Counted from the stretch's first letter, positions 40,722-49,335 are shown. The stretch is DNA of 64,000 bases from Constrictibacter sp. MBR-5 (GCF_040549485.1 NZ_JBEPTK010000005.1:1-64000); one strand, 5' to 3'. Numbers and translations: made by a program. Notes: generated from the letters alone by a model not told the origin.

Positions 40722-41705
40722 CTACTTCTGCTTCGCGTAGTACGCGTCGAGCACGGCGATGGCTTCCGGACTGGCGGTCTTCTTCCAGTCCTCGACCATG
40801 ACCTTCCCGATTTCCTTCATCTTCGCGATGATCGGGGCCGGGGCGTTCTGCACGGTCATACCGTTGCCGGCGAGGATCTTCATCTGCTCGTCGGTGGTGG
40901 CCGCGCTCATCTCCCAGGCGCGCTTCTCGGCGGCCGTGGCGGCGGCGCCGACGGCTTCCTGTACCGGCGCCGGCAGCTGTCGCCACGCACGCTCGTTCAC
41001 GATGACGGCGTTCTTCGAGTAGATCGCGCCTGCCATGGTGAAGTACTTGGTGTTGTCCCACGCCTGCACGTCGATGCCGGTCTGCGGGCTGGTGAACAGG
41101 GCCTCGATCAGGCCGGTCGAGAAGGCCTGCGGCACCTCGGCGAAGGGCAGAATGGTGGCCTGGAAGCCCAGCATCTCACCCATCTTCTGCGTGGCGGTCG
41201 AGTAGATGCGGAGCTTCTTGCCCTTGAAGTCGTCGACCGTCGCGACCGGCGTTTTCGTATAGAAGCCCTGACCCGGCCAGGGGCCGTAGTAGAGAACGCG
41301 CATGCCGTTCTTCGAGAACAGCTTGTCGAAATAGGGTTTCTGCTCGTTCTTGAGCGTCCAGGCTTCGTCGTAGGTGGAGGCAACGAAGGGGACGCCAGAC
41401 AGGATGTACATCGGGTCTTCGTTGCCGTAGACGCCGAGGCGCACCTCGCCGATCTGGATTTGACCGGCCTGAACGGCGCGCTTGATGTTGTCGTGCTTGA
41501 TCAGCGTGTCGTTGGAATGCAGCGTGATCTTCAGGTCGCCGCGGGACTTCTTCTCAACGTCGTCGATGAACATCTTGATGTTCTTCGTGAAGAAGTTGCT
41601 GTCCGGATAGCCCGTCGCCATGACCCATTCGGTCGCGGCAGCGGCAGGACCGGCGAGCGCCGCCAGTGCGAGCGTCGCACCCAGCAGTTTGGAAATTACC
41701 CTCAT
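40722..41705 (-). CDS. dctP: TRAP transporter substrate-binding protein
   Basis: The 327-residue protein has a signal peptide (MRVISKLLGATLALAALAGP, cleaved near AAAA) and a DctP solute-binding fold: GYPDSNFFTKNIKMFIDDVE, GQIQIGEVRLGVYG, the helix and strand around KGKKLRIYSTATQKMGEMLG, and QAFSTGLIEALFTSPQTGID. The Arg in KLRIYST is the usual carboxylate-contacting residue of TRAP receptors, so an organic acid is the likely ligand. It is the first gene of the leftward TRAP operon and follows a 60-base nested palindrome. Confidence 0.92.
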   Translation of the reverse strand: MRVISKLLGATLALAALAGPAAAATEWVMATGYPDSNFFTKNIKMFIDDVEKKSRGDLKITLHSNDTLIKHDNIKRAVQAGQIQIGEVRLGVYGNEDPMYILSGVPFVASTYDEAWTLKNEQKPYFDKLFSKNGMRVLYYGPWPGQGFYTKTPVATVDDFKGKKLRIYSTATQKMGEMLGFQATILPFAEVPQAFSTGLIEALFTSPQTGIDVQAWDNTKYFTMAGAIYSKNAVIVNERAWRQLPAPVQEAVGAAATAAEKRAWEMSAATTDEQMKILAGNGMTVQNAPAPIIAKMKEIGKVMVEDWKKTASPEAIAVLDAYYAKQK

Positions 41706-41727
41706 TTTATCGCGCCTCCCATGCGCA

Positions 41728-41789
41728 CATGCTCCAGAGCGCGGCAGTGCAAGCGCCGCGCCATTGGTGGCGCGGCGCAGTGGAGCATG
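41728..41789. repeat. Nested palindrome upstream of the TRAP operon
   Basis: Outer arms CATGCTCCA (41728-41736) and TGGAGCATG (41781-41789) pair perfectly over 9 bp. Inside them GCGCCGCGCCA (41753-41763) and TGGCGCGGCGC (41768-41778) pair perfectly over 11 bp around loop TTGG. It lies 23 bases upstream of the dctP ATG. It could be an RNA leader structure, a terminator for the upstream gene or a paired operator. The two-level symmetry is unusual. Confidence 0.7.
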
Positions 41790-41844
41790 GCACGCCCGGA
41801 GGCAATGCGCAAAAATAAGGCAGAAGTGGCCCGGATATGCGCTG

Positions 41845-41863
41845 CGCGACCGGGACGGTCGCG
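41845..41863 (-). terminator. Hairpin directly after the serine hydrolase gene
   Basis: CGCGACCG-GGA-CGGTCGCG forms an 8-bp perfect stem with a three-base loop four bases past the stop codon. It is probably the 3' end of the transcript that includes the serine hydrolase. No U-tract is present, so it may be Rho-dependent or an RNA stabiliser. Confidence 0.5.
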
Positions 41864-41867
41864 GGGG

Positions 41868-42971
41868 TTAGACCACGGCCTTGCGGACCATCTCGATCCA
41901 CGGGTTCACTGCCGGCTTGTCCAGCCAGCGGCAGACCGCGACGAGGTCGTACTCCGGGCAGACCCAGAGGACGTTGCCGCCCGCACCGCTGCCGAAGAAG
42001 CTGCGTTCGGTCCCGGCGTGAAAGCGCTGTCCGGGGGTGTTCAGCCACCACATGAAGCCGTATTCCGGACAGATGTCGCACGGCGTCACAGCCTGCTCGA
42101 TCCAGCTTTCGGACAGCAACTGCTTGCCGTTCCACCGTCCCCGATTGAGCATCAGAAGGCCGAAGCGGGCATGGTCGCGGCTGGAGATGAACAGGCCGCC
42201 GCCCCAGTGGCCACCACCGGACACCGACTGCATCCGCCGGCCGTTCAGCTCCACCCAGGAGTTGCGGTAACCGTTCCATTCCCAGCTGCCCGAGGCGCCG
42301 ATCGGATCCATGATCCGTTCTTTCAGCAGTTCGGGCAGCGGACGGCCCACGAGCCGCATGATGGCGTAGCTCGCAAGATTGACGCGAACGTCGTTGTATT
42401 CCCAGTGGCTGCCCGGCGCCTCCAGTGGGCGGGCTTGGCCCTTGTTCGGATTGGCACCCTCCGTGGTCAGGTCGCGGTTGCGGTCGACCATGTCGGGCTT
42501 GCCCCAGAGCTCGCCCTCCCACTCGCTGGTCTGCTGCAGGAGGTGGCGCCAGGTGATCGCGGCATTGTGCGCCGTATCGAAGGCGGGGTCAGGTACGCGC
42601 TCGCGGACCGGCTCGTCGAGGTCGGGGAGCAGGCCGTCGTCATAGGCGAGGCCGGCGCAGGTCGAAACATAGCTCTTGGTGATGCTGAAGGTCATATCGA
42701 CGCGGTCGGTCGTGCCCCATTCCGCTACGATCTTGCCGCCTTTGGCGATCAGGCCGTTGACGTGTCCGCGGTTCTTGAAAGGGCCGAGCGGCTCGTTCCA
42801 AGGCGGCGGCTCGAACACACCCCGCGCCGTGGCATCGTGGAGGTCCTCCGGCCACTTGGTCTCGTTGCCGACGGCATGGTCGACGGCGGCACGCAGGGCG
42901 GCCGGATCGAAGCCGGCATCGCTCGGTTCGGCCTGCGCCCACTGCGACGGGCCGGGCGGAAAATATGTCAT
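41868..42971 (-). CDS. Serine hydrolase (beta-lactamase class C family)
   Basis: The 367-residue protein has the SxxK nucleophile motif SITK (Ser96-Lys99) and a second-motif Tyr in HWEYNDVRVN (~Tyr192). It ends with a serine-hydrolase-like GGNVLWVCPEYDLVAV strand in place of KTG. No signal peptide is visible, so a cytoplasmic esterase or amidase is more likely than an antibiotic-degrading lactamase. The ATG at 42971 follows GGAG by eight bases. It starts four bases after the DOPA-dioxygenase-like gene and may belong to the fba-thiE transcript. Confidence 0.85.
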   Translation of the reverse strand: MTYFPPGPSQWAQAEPSDAGFDPAALRAAVDHAVGNETKWPEDLHDATARGVFEPPPWNEPLGPFKNRGHVNGLIAKGGKIVAEWGTTDRVDMTFSITKSYVSTCAGLAYDDGLLPDLDEPVRERVPDPAFDTAHNAAITWRHLLQQTSEWEGELWGKPDMVDRNRDLTTEGANPNKGQARPLEAPGSHWEYNDVRVNLASYAIMRLVGRPLPELLKERIMDPIGASGSWEWNGYRNSWVELNGRRMQSVSGGGHWGGGLFISSRDHARFGLLMLNRGRWNGKQLLSESWIEQAVTPCDICPEYGFMWWLNTPGQRFHAGTERSFFGSGAGGNVLWVCPEYDLVAVCRWLDKPAVNPWIEMVRKAVV

Positions 42972-42975
42972 TGGG

Positions 42976-43329
42976 TCACTCCGACTTCGACAGGACCGAA
43001 AGCTTGAGCGGCAGGATCGCGCCCATCCAGAGCGCGTGATCGCGATGATCGGCGACGGCATCCGTGGATTCCGGGTGGATCAGGACGGTCAGCCCGTTCC
43101 GATTGAGCGCCAGCCAGGGGAGGATCGACGCCAGCGCCTCGGGCGCGAATGCAACCTGGAACATGGCTTGGGGATGCGGGCCGACCAGTACGTCGTGCAT
43201 GCGACCCACGGTCACCGGAAAGAGCGCGCCCAACCGGTCGCGCAGGTCGGCCGCCTGCGGCCTGGTCGATCCGTCGTAATAGATGTGCGCGTGCCAGTGG
43301 CGGATGTCCGCGGGATCCTGTTCGCTCAT
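42976..43329 (-). CDS. DOPA 4,5-dioxygenase family protein
   Basis: The 117-residue protein matches the small DOPA-dioxygenase family: [11 protein letters not shown] (His11, His13 and His15 region), [20 protein letters not shown] and [18 protein letters not shown]. Plant and fungal relatives open the catechol ring of DOPA; bacterial members are mostly uncharacterised. The histidines for metal binding are kept. The ATG at 43329 overlaps the thiE stop (ATGA), so it is translationally coupled. A longer frame to 43653 is a shadow of thiE. Confidence 0.85.
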   Translation of the reverse strand: MSEQDPADIRHWHAHIYYDGSTRPQAADLRDRLGALFPVTVGRMHDVLVGPHPQAMFQVAFAPEALASILPWLALNRNGLTVLIHPESTDAVADHRDHALWMGAILPLKLSVLSKSE

Positions 43330-44006
43330 GTGCCGTCTCTCGCTTCCAACGCGCGTGCGATGGCGTCGTTGACCGCACGGACCCCTGCGGCAGCGCCGCC
43401 CCTGTGGTCCCAGACGCCGGACGCGATGCAGAGGAAGTCGGTCCCCGCCTGCACGAGGGGACCGCAGTTGTCGGCCGTGATGCCGCCGATCGCCACGGAG
43501 GGTACCGTCGCGACCTCGTTCCACCACGACAGGAGGTCCGGATCGGTCCGTCGCGTCACCGCCTTCGTGGTGGATGGAAAGAACGCACCGAAAGCGACGT
43601 AGTCGGCGCCGGCCTCGGCGGCTTCCATCGCCAGATGGCGCGAATCCTTGCACGTGACGCCGACGATGGCATCGGGGCCAACGTGCCTTCGCGCCTCCTC
43701 GTAGGGGGCGTCTTCCTGTCCGACATGAACGCCGTCGCAGCCGAGTTCGGCGGCGAGGTCCGGCCGATCGTTGAGGATGAAGGCGGCACCGGCATCCTGG
43801 ACGCGCGGCATGATCGCGCGGACCGCGGCGCGGATCGTGTGGTCGGGTACGTCCTTCAGGCGTAGTTGCAGGGCCGCGACGTCGCCCGCCCCGAGGGCGG
43901 CGTCGAGATGCGCGAGGAAATCGTCCAGGTCAAGGCCGCCAGTGACCAGGGAGCCCGGCGTCAGCAGATACAGGCGACAGGTCGGTGAATCGTCTTCCGG
44001 GGTCAG
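43326..44006 (-). CDS. thiE: Thiamine phosphate synthase, apparent CTG start
   Basis: The ThiE barrel is clear: [32 protein letters not shown] with [30 protein letters not shown] and [11 protein letters not shown]. The enzyme joins hydroxymethylpyrimidine diphosphate and thiazole phosphate. No ATG, GTG or TTG lies in frame between the fba stop and the first conserved strand. A CTG at 44006 with GGAGG seven bases upstream overlaps the fba stop (CTGA), giving 226 residues. This is the most economical start; the open frame to 44285 is a shadow of fba. Confidence 0.88.
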   Translation of the reverse strand: MTPEDDSPTCRLYLLTPGSLVTGGLDLDDFLAHLDAALGAGDVAALQLRLKDVPDHTIRAAVRAIMPRVQDAGAAFILNDRPDLAAELGCDGVHVGQEDAPYEEARRHVGPDAIVGVTCKDSRHLAMEAAEAGADYVAFGAFFPSTTKAVTRRTDPDLLSWWNEVATVPSVAIGGITADNCGPLVQAGTDFLCIASGVWDHRGGAAAGVRAVNDAIARALEARDGT

Positions 44007-45028
44007 GCGACGTCCTCCTTCTCGACTTGCGGCCGCCAGCGGCCTTCGCTCGCGAGACCGTTCATGCGGGCGCGGTGCAGGTAAGTGCGCCGCGCCGCCG
44101 CAACATTCTCCCGCCGCCCGGCCCAGGTCGCCAGGGCCGACTGCTGCAATGCCCGGCCGTAGGAGAAGCTGAGCCGCCAGGGGTGGGGGCCCATCGTCGC
44201 CATCGCCGCGAGATTGGCGGTAGCCTCTTCCTCGGACTGGCCGCCGGAGAGGAAGACGATGCCCGGTACTGCCGACGGCACGCATCGACGCAGCGTCCGC
44301 ACCGTTGCGGCGGCGACATCCTCGGCGGAGGACCTGTTGAGGCAGTCGTTACCGTCGATGACCATGTTGGGCTTTAGCAGCATCCCTTCGGGGGCGACGC
44401 GCTGACGGTGCAACTCGTAGAAGACGCGGACGAGCACGGCCTCCGTGACGATCCGGCAACGCTCGATATCGTGCCCGCCGTCCATCAGCACTTCCGGCTC
44501 GACGATCGGGACCAGCCCCTGTTCCTGGGCGATGGCGGCGTAGCGCGCCAGCGCATGGGCATTCGTGTTGATGCAGTCGGTCGTCGGGAGACGGTCGTCG
44601 ATCTTGATCACCGCGCGCCATTTCGTGAAGCGCGCACCGATCGTCCGGTACTCCGCGCATCGTTCGCGCAGGTCGTCCAGTCCTTCGGTGATCGTCTCTT
44701 CGGGCGCGAAGGGCAGGGGCTTCGCTCCCTTGTCCACCTTGATGCCCGGGATGATGCCCGAGGCGTTCAGGACATCGACGAATGGCCGTCCGTCCGACGC
44801 GCTCTGGCGAAGCGTTTCGTCGAACAGGATGACGCCGGATATGTGTGCTTCGGCGCCGGGTGCGGCGAGCAGCAGCTCGCGATAGTCCCGACGGTTCTGC
44901 TCGTTGCTCGCGACGCCGATCCCGTCGAATCGGCGCTTGATGGTTCCCGAACTCTCGTCGGCGGCGAGGATGCCTTTCCCCGGCGCAACGAGGCTGCGGG
45001 CGATGCGTTCCAATTCGGCGAGGTTCAT
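44003..45028 (-). CDS. Class I fructose-bisphosphate aldolase
   Basis: The 341-residue enzyme is a class I (Schiff-base) aldolase: [18 protein letters not shown] (residues 18-35), [42 protein letters not shown] with the catalytic Lys, and [16 protein letters not shown]. It cleaves fructose 1,6-bisphosphate in glycolysis and makes it in gluconeogenesis. It is in the eukaryotic-like length class. It is the first gene of a tightly coupled set with thiE, the dioxygenase-like gene and the serine hydrolase. The stop overlaps the thiE start by four bases. Confidence 0.95.
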   Translation of the reverse strand: MNLAELERIARSLVAPGKGILAADESSGTIKRRFDGIGVASNEQNRRDYRELLLAAPGAEAHISGVILFDETLRQSASDGRPFVDVLNASGIIPGIKVDKGAKPLPFAPEETITEGLDDLRERCAEYRTIGARFTKWRAVIKIDDRLPTTDCINTNAHALARYAAIAQEQGLVPIVEPEVLMDGGHDIERCRIVTEAVLVRVFYELHRQRVAPEGMLLKPNMVIDGNDCLNRSSAEDVAAATVRTLRRCVPSAVPGIVFLSGGQSEEEATANLAAMATMGPHPWRLSFSYGRALQQSALATWAGRRENVAAARRTYLHRARMNGLASEGRWRPQVEKEDVA

Positions 45029-45050
45029 TGTGCGCCTCCGCTCCGATCGC

Positions 45051-45075
45051 GAGCGCCGGTTCTAGATGCGCTCGA
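45051..45075 (-). terminator. Short stem-loop between DUF971 gene and fba
   Basis: CGAGCGC (45051-45057) and GCGCTCG (45069-45075) can pair over 7 bp in the 77-base gap. It may end the upstream transcript. No U-tract is seen and support is weak. Confidence 0.3.
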
Positions 45076-45105
45076 TTGCAAAGTAAACGAGATCGGCGTG
45101 GCTCG

Positions 45106-45474
45106 TCATGGGTCGCGGCTCAACCCTTCTTGCTCGAGCGCACGCAGGTATGTCGCCCAAGTTTCGTCCTGCGCCTCGCCGAGTTCACGGAGATAGCGCC
45201 ACGTGTAGATGCCGGTATCGTGCAGGTCGTCGAAGACGATACGGATGGCATAATTGCCCTCCGGCACGAGTTCGATGATGCCAACGTGGCGACGCCCCGA
45301 GACGATCCGCTTCTGCCCCGGCGCATGTCCCATCACTTCTGCCGAGGGACTCTCCACCCGCAGAAGTTCGGCCGGATAGCTGAACGTCCGCCCGTCGTCG
45401 TAGTCGATTTCCAGTCGCTTCTCCGCGCGTTTCAGGCGGATCTCGACGGGCCAGCTCTCCGGAGCCTCGCTCAA
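45106..45474 (-). CDS. DUF971 (GBBH-like N-terminal) domain protein
   Basis: The 122-residue protein matches the DUF971 / gamma-butyrobetaine-hydroxylase-like N-terminal family: [57 protein letters not shown] and [14 protein letters not shown]. Stand-alone members are often found near iron-sulfur cluster or chaperone genes; function is unknown. The start overlaps the Trm112-like stop by four bases. Confidence 0.9.
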   Translation of the reverse strand: MSEAPESWPVEIRLKRAEKRLEIDYDDGRTFSYPAELLRVESPSAEVMGHAPGQKRIVSGRRHVGIIELVPEGNYAIRIVFDDLHDTGIYTWRYLRELGEAQDETWATYLRALEQEGLSRDP

Positions 45475-45686
45475 CCGGTTGCCTCGTGCGTCGGATCGTC
45501 GAGGTGGCGCGCTTCGTCGATCAGCATGATCGGAATGCCGTCCCGGATCGGGTAGGCCAGTCGGGCGCGTTCACTGACGAGTTCCTGCGCCGTGCGATCG
45601 TAGCGCAAGGGGCCCTTCGTCAGCGGGCAGACGAGCAGTTCCAGCAGACGGGGGTCGACGTCGGCCGGCTGGGGTGTATCGCTCAT
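45471..45686 (-). CDS. Trm112/YcaR family protein
   Basis: The 71-residue protein matches the Trm112-like UPF0434 family: [37 protein letters not shown]. The first Cys of the zinc knuckle is present in CPLTKG, but the second pair is missing, as in many proteobacterial members. Family members stabilise methyltransferases or have unknown roles. It lies twelve bases after the LON-domain gene and overlaps the DUF971 gene. Confidence 0.9.
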   Translation of the reverse strand: MSDTPQPADVDPRLLELLVCPLTKGPLRYDRTAQELVSERARLAYPIRDGIPIMLIDEARHLDDPTHEATG

Positions 45687-45698
45687 CGACGTGTGTCC

Positions 45699-46355
45699 TC
45701 AGTGGCGGGCGGCACCGTCGCCGCCGGCGTGGAGGGAGGCCATCTCGAGCAGGGTCGTCAGGACATGGGCCCGTTCCGGAAGATCGGCACTCTCCAGGAT
45801 CGCCTGCTTCTCGCTGGGATTGAACGGGCACGCCATTGCGAGCGTGTTCACCAGCGGCTCGGGCCGTAGCGCGGAGACGGAACTCCAGTCGGCGCCGAGA
45901 CCGTTGGCTGAGAGGTAGGTCGTCAGGGCTGCGATCAGCCGGTCGCGGTCGATGGCGACCTGATCTTCGTTGAGATCGGCCGCGAACGGCGTGAAGTCCG
46001 CGACAGCGCGTCGATACCCGTCTTTCAGCGGCAGCTCTCGGACGATGCGGAAGCGGATGATGCCTGACACATTGATGTAGTAGCGCCCATCATCCGATGT
46101 CCGCGCCGCCGTGATCGATCCGAGGCAGGCGATCGGATAGACGGGCGGATTGGCCGGGTCCGCCGCGGCATCTTCCGTCGGCTGGACCATCGCGAGCATG
46201 GAATCGCCATCGAGAGCATCCCGGATCATCGCCCGATAGCGCGGCTCGAAGATGTGCAGGGGCAGCTGGGTGCGTGGCAGCAGCAACACCCCCGGCAAGG
46301 GGAAGATCGGCACGACCTCCGGGAGCCGCAGCGTGGACACTGCAGCGGCCCCCAT
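45699..46355 (-). CDS. LON-substrate-binding domain protein
   Basis: The 218-residue protein has only the N-terminal substrate-recognition domain of Lon (VVPIFPLPGVLLLPRTQLPL, IFEPRYRAMIRDAL, IACLGSITAARTSDDGRYYI, SGIIRFRIVREL) and no ATPase or protease part. Such proteins may act as adaptors in proteolysis. Its ATG overlaps the stop of the thioredoxin-TPR gene (TGATG), so translation is coupled. This supports a joint role in proteostasis. Confidence 0.9.
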   Translation of the reverse strand: MGAAAVSTLRLPEVVPIFPLPGVLLLPRTQLPLHIFEPRYRAMIRDALDGDSMLAMVQPTEDAAADPANPPVYPIACLGSITAARTSDDGRYYINVSGIIRFRIVRELPLKDGYRRAVADFTPFAADLNEDQVAIDRDRLIAALTTYLSANGLGADWSSVSALRPEPLVNTLAMACPFNPSEKQAILESADLPERAHVLTTLLEMASLHAGGDGAARH

Positions 46356-47272
46356 CAGGAGAACATGATCGACGACAGCTGCCGGCGCGTGGCGCGTGTG
46401 AGTTCGTGGGTAGGACCCCACGCCTCGAAGAACTTCACGAGCTGCTTCCGGGCCGCGTCGTCATTCCACGTCCGGTCGCGCCGGACGAGTTCCAGCATGT
46501 GGTCCGCTGCCTCCTGATGCCGCTTGGCGCCGAACAGGGCCATGGCCAGATCGAAGCGCGCCTGGTGATCGTCAGGGTCGTGCGCGACCTTGAGCGAGAG
46601 TTCCTGAAGATCGCCGCCGTCGCCGGTCTGCTCGGCCAGCTCCACGGCAGTGATCGCCGCGGCGACGAACGGATCCTTGCGCTCCCCGGCCGGAATGTCG
46701 GCGACTGCCGCCTTCGCATCGTCCAGGCTGCCGACGGAGAGATGGTACTGGGCGATCCCGGCGAGGGCGACGGCGTTCTGAGGCTCGTGCTGAAGAACCT
46801 CGGCGAAGATCGCGGCCGCGCCTTCCGCGTCGCCGGCTTCGAAGGCGGCCTTGCCTTCGGCGAGCGCGTCGTCGACCGGCGAGTTTGCGGCACTGCCGGC
46901 GAGCTTCTGGACGAACGCCTTGATCTGGCTCTCGGGCAAGGCTCCCTGGAAGCCGTCGACCGGGCGGCCGTCGACGAAGGCATAGACCGTCGGGATCGAC
47001 TGGACGCGCAGCTGTCCGGCGATCATCGGGTTCTTGTCGACGTCGATCTTGACGAGCCGGACCGCTCCGTTCGCCTCGCGCACCACCTTCTCGAGTGCCG
47101 GGCCGAGCTGCTTGCAGGGTCCGCACCATGTCGCCCAGAAGTCGACGATCACCGGCGTCGTGCGTGACGCCTCGATGACGTCGGCCATGAACGTCTGGTC
47201 GGAACCGTCGATGATCGACGCGGCGGCCCCATTGGTTCCGGCCAAGGGCCCCCCGGAAATGGTCTGCTGCAT
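46355..47272 (-). CDS. Thioredoxin-TPR co-chaperone (CnoX/YbbN-like)
   Basis: The 305-residue protein has a thioredoxin domain with active site WCGPC (Cys50, Cys53). A C-terminal TPR-like helical region (~130-305) includes GKAAFEAGDAEGAAAIFAEV and ARFDLAMALFGAKRHQEAAD. This is the CnoX/YbbN layout; such proteins hold oxidised or unfolded clients for DnaK and GroEL. E. coli CnoX has SxxC, whereas this one keeps both cysteines and so probably has redox activity. The ATG at 47272 is used; a TTG at 47287 is possible. Confidence 0.9.
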   Translation of the reverse strand: MQQTISGGPLAGTNGAAASIIDGSDQTFMADVIEASRTTPVIVDFWATWCGPCKQLGPALEKVVREANGAVRLVKIDVDKNPMIAGQLRVQSIPTVYAFVDGRPVDGFQGALPESQIKAFVQKLAGSAANSPVDDALAEGKAAFEAGDAEGAAAIFAEVLQHEPQNAVALAGIAQYHLSVGSLDDAKAAVADIPAGERKDPFVAAAITAVELAEQTGDGGDLQELSLKVAHDPDDHQARFDLAMALFGAKRHQEAADHMLELVRRDRTWNDDAARKQLVKFFEAWGPTHELTRATRRQLSSIMFS

Positions 47273-47365
47273 GTCGACTTTCTTCAAATGATGAGTTCGG
47301 TCGAACCGAAGATGTTCAGAAAATGGCCGCTGCCCGCCGACGTGACAAGACCCGCAGATGAGCCA

Positions 47366-47863
47366 TCATCGCGTCGGAAGATCCACGACCAACGGCTCAT
47401 GGCCGCAGTCCGCAACGAAGCGCAGCAGATCCGAGGAGGCCAGGGCGGTGGTCCGGTCGTTGCGGAGCGGATGATAGTTCAGCAGCGGCATCGCCATCAT
47501 CCGCTTCTCGAGCACCGGCGTGACCCGGTGCTCCCGGTCGTTGATCAGGGCGAACGGCGTAACTGCGCCGGGGACGACTCCCAGGACTTCGCCGAGCAGG
47601 TCCGGCTTTCCGAAGGAGAGCGTGCCGACGCCGAGTTGCCGGGCCAACGCCTTCAGATCGACAGCCGTGTCTTCCAGCGCGACCACGAGCCACAGCGAAC
47701 CGTTCTTCGCCTTCAGGAAGAGGTTCTTGCAGTGTCCGCCCGGCAGTTCGCCGCGCAGGGCGCGGCTATCGTCGACGGTGAAGAGGGGCGGATGCTCGTG
47801 TGTGGTGGTTTCGATGCCGATCGCGCCGAGGCGGTCGAAAAGATCCTGATCGCTTGCCGGCAT
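47366..47863 (-). CDS. YbaK/ProX-type aminoacyl-tRNA deacylase
   Basis: The 165-residue protein is a free-standing prolyl-tRNA synthetase editing domain: TTTHEHPPLFTVDDSRALRG, GHCKNLFLKAKNGSLWLVVA with the conserved Lys, ALARQLGVGTLSF, LGVVPGAVTPFALIND and NYHPLRNDRTTAL. ProX-like enzymes hydrolyse mischarged Ala-tRNA(Pro). It lies 15 bases after the entericidin-like gene and 93 bases before the thioredoxin gene. Confidence 0.92.
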   Translation of the reverse strand: MPASDQDLFDRLGAIGIETTTHEHPPLFTVDDSRALRGELPGGHCKNLFLKAKNGSLWLVVALEDTAVDLKALARQLGVGTLSFGKPDLLGEVLGVVPGAVTPFALINDREHRVTPVLEKRMMAMPLLNYHPLRNDRTTALASSDLLRFVADCGHEPLVVDLPTR

Positions 47864-47878
47864 ACCGGTGGTCGCTCC

Positions 47879-48013
47879 TCAACGTGCCGTACGTTCTATG
47901 GCCTTCCCGGTGGCCTGGACGTCGCGGCCGACGCCCTCGACGGTATTGCAGCCGGCGAGCGTCGGCATCAGTGCGAGGAGAGCGACCGTGCCGAGGCGGC
48001 GCAGTATCGTCAT
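47879..48013 (-). CDS. Entericidin A/B family lipoprotein
   Basis: The 44-residue protein has a signal peptide, lipobox LAGC (Cys22) and the short tail NTVEGVGRDVQATGKAIERT, which is the entericidin signature of small membrane-bound lipoproteins linked to osmotic or stress responses. The ATG at 48013 follows GAAGGG; a frame to 48115 overlaps the divergent quinone oxidoreductase start. Only one entericidin gene is present here, so an antidote/toxin pair is not visible. Confidence 0.85.
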   Translation of the reverse strand: MTILRRLGTVALLALMPTLAGCNTVEGVGRDVQATGKAIERTAR

Positions 48014-48105
48014 CGGACATCCCTTCGTTATGATCGGGCGCAAAATAGCGCAGTTGTGCGCCGCGTGCAGCGGCTCAATGCGGTACCGAGGGATGTGAGG
48101 ACGGC

Positions 48106-49086
48106 ATGAAGGCATGGAAGGTCGAGGATTGGTGCACCCCGCGCGAGATGACGCTGACGGACCTGCCGGTCCCTGAACCGGGCCAGGGGCAGGCGCTCGT
48201 CCGGGTGCACGCCGCCGCCCTCAACTTCTTCGACGTGCTGATGATTTCCGGCAAGTACCAGGTGAAGCCGCCATTGCCGTTCACGCCGGGCTGCGAGATG
48301 GCGGGCGAGGTGGTCGCCGCAGGTCCCGGGTCGGTGTTCAGGCCCGGCGATCGCGTCTGCGGCCAACCCGGTTGGGGCGCTTTCGGCGAGTATGTTCTGG
48401 TCGAGAACGACCGGACCGATATCGTTCCGGACGGCGTGCCGATGCACGATGCGGCGGTCATGCCGGTAGTCTACCCGACCGCCCATGTCGCCCTGCAGCG
48501 TCGCGGCAACCTTCAGCCCGGGGAGTGGGTGCTGGTGACCGCGGGTGCCGGCGGCGTCGGCATCGCCGCCATCCAGCTCGCGAAGGCGTGGGGCGCGCGC
48601 GTCATCGGCCTCGCCGGAGGCGAGGCAAAATGTGCCGTCTGTCGCGAGCAGGGTGCCGACCTTGCGCTCGACTATACGCAGGACGGCTGGGTCGATCTCA
48701 TCCGGACCCACACCAATGGCCATGGCATCGACGTGATCGTCGATCCCGTCGGGGGCGAGGTCTACGACCAGGCGCTGAAGGTGCTCGCCTGGGAGGGAAG
48801 GGCGGTCATCATCGGCTTCGCCGGCGGCACCATCCAGAAGATCGCCGCCAATCGGCTGCTGCTGAAGAACGCGTCGGCCGTGGGGGCCGTCTGGGGCGGC
48901 TATCTGGCGCGTGACCCGCAGCGCGCGCGGGCCGTCGTCGCCGATTGCTTCGATCTCTATGCGCAGGGGAAGATCCGCCCGGCGATCATGCGAACCTACG
49001 GTCTCCACGAGGTGCCCGATGCGCTGGAGGCGCTTTCCCGGCGCGACAGCTGGGGCAAACTCGTGATCGACATGAAGGCCGCGTGA
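48106..49086 (+). CDS. NADPH:quinone oxidoreductase family protein (zinc-independent MDR)
   Basis: The 326-residue medium-chain dehydrogenase/reductase lacks the catalytic zinc ligands and has quinone-oxidoreductase features: AAALNFFDVLMISGKYQVKP, TPGCEMAGEVVAAGPG, the nucleotide-binding VTAGAGGVGIAAIQLAKAWG (residues ~145-164) and DVIVDPVGGEVYDQAL. It probably reduces quinones or enoyl compounds with NADPH. It is a single rightward gene between leftward units. Confidence 0.9.
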   Translation: MKAWKVEDWCTPREMTLTDLPVPEPGQGQALVRVHAAALNFFDVLMISGKYQVKPPLPFTPGCEMAGEVVAAGPGSVFRPGDRVCGQPGWGAFGEYVLVENDRTDIVPDGVPMHDAAVMPVVYPTAHVALQRRGNLQPGEWVLVTAGAGGVGIAAIQLAKAWGARVIGLAGGEAKCAVCREQGADLALDYTQDGWVDLIRTHTNGHGIDVIVDPVGGEVYDQALKVLAWEGRAVIIGFAGGTIQKIAANRLLLKNASAVGAVWGGYLARDPQRARAVVADCFDLYAQGKIRPAIMRTYGLHEVPDALEALSRRDSWGKLVIDMKAA

Positions 49087-49143
49087 CGAGCCGTCCGGTA
49101 CCCAGATCGCGCTGCGGCTCACCTGCGTGGACGGAGGAAGAGC

Positions 49144-49335
49144 ATGGTCGGCGTCGAATGCGGGCTGCGCGTTCTGATCATCCTTCTGGGTGCGGCCGGC
49201 GTGGCGGCCTGCGGCGAACAGCCGCCCTACACCCAGGAGCAGTATCTCGACAGGGTCGAATGCACCGTCACGGGGGCGGGCGGGACGTCGATGCCCCGGC
49301 AGGCGTGCCTCGATCAGGGCGGCGTCGTCTTCTGA
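49144..49335 (+). CDS. Small lipoprotein of unknown function
   Basis: The 63-residue protein has a hydrophobic signal segment (LRVLIILLGAAGVAAC) with a lipobox-like GVAAC (Cys23). The tail is hydrophilic with two further Cys residues (VECTVTG and RQACLDQGG) that could form a disulfide. GGAGG stands near the ATG at 49144. It lies 57 bases after the oxidoreductase gene and may share its transcript. It is not recognised as a named family. Confidence 0.6.
   Translation: MVGVECGLRVLIILLGAAGVAACGEQPPYTQEQYLDRVECTVTGAGGTSMPRQACLDQGGVVF

Noticed and set aside
41868-42971. Class C beta-lactamase resistance gene
   Set aside because: It has SxxK, but there is no signal peptide and no KTG motif, so a general serine hydrolase is the safer call.
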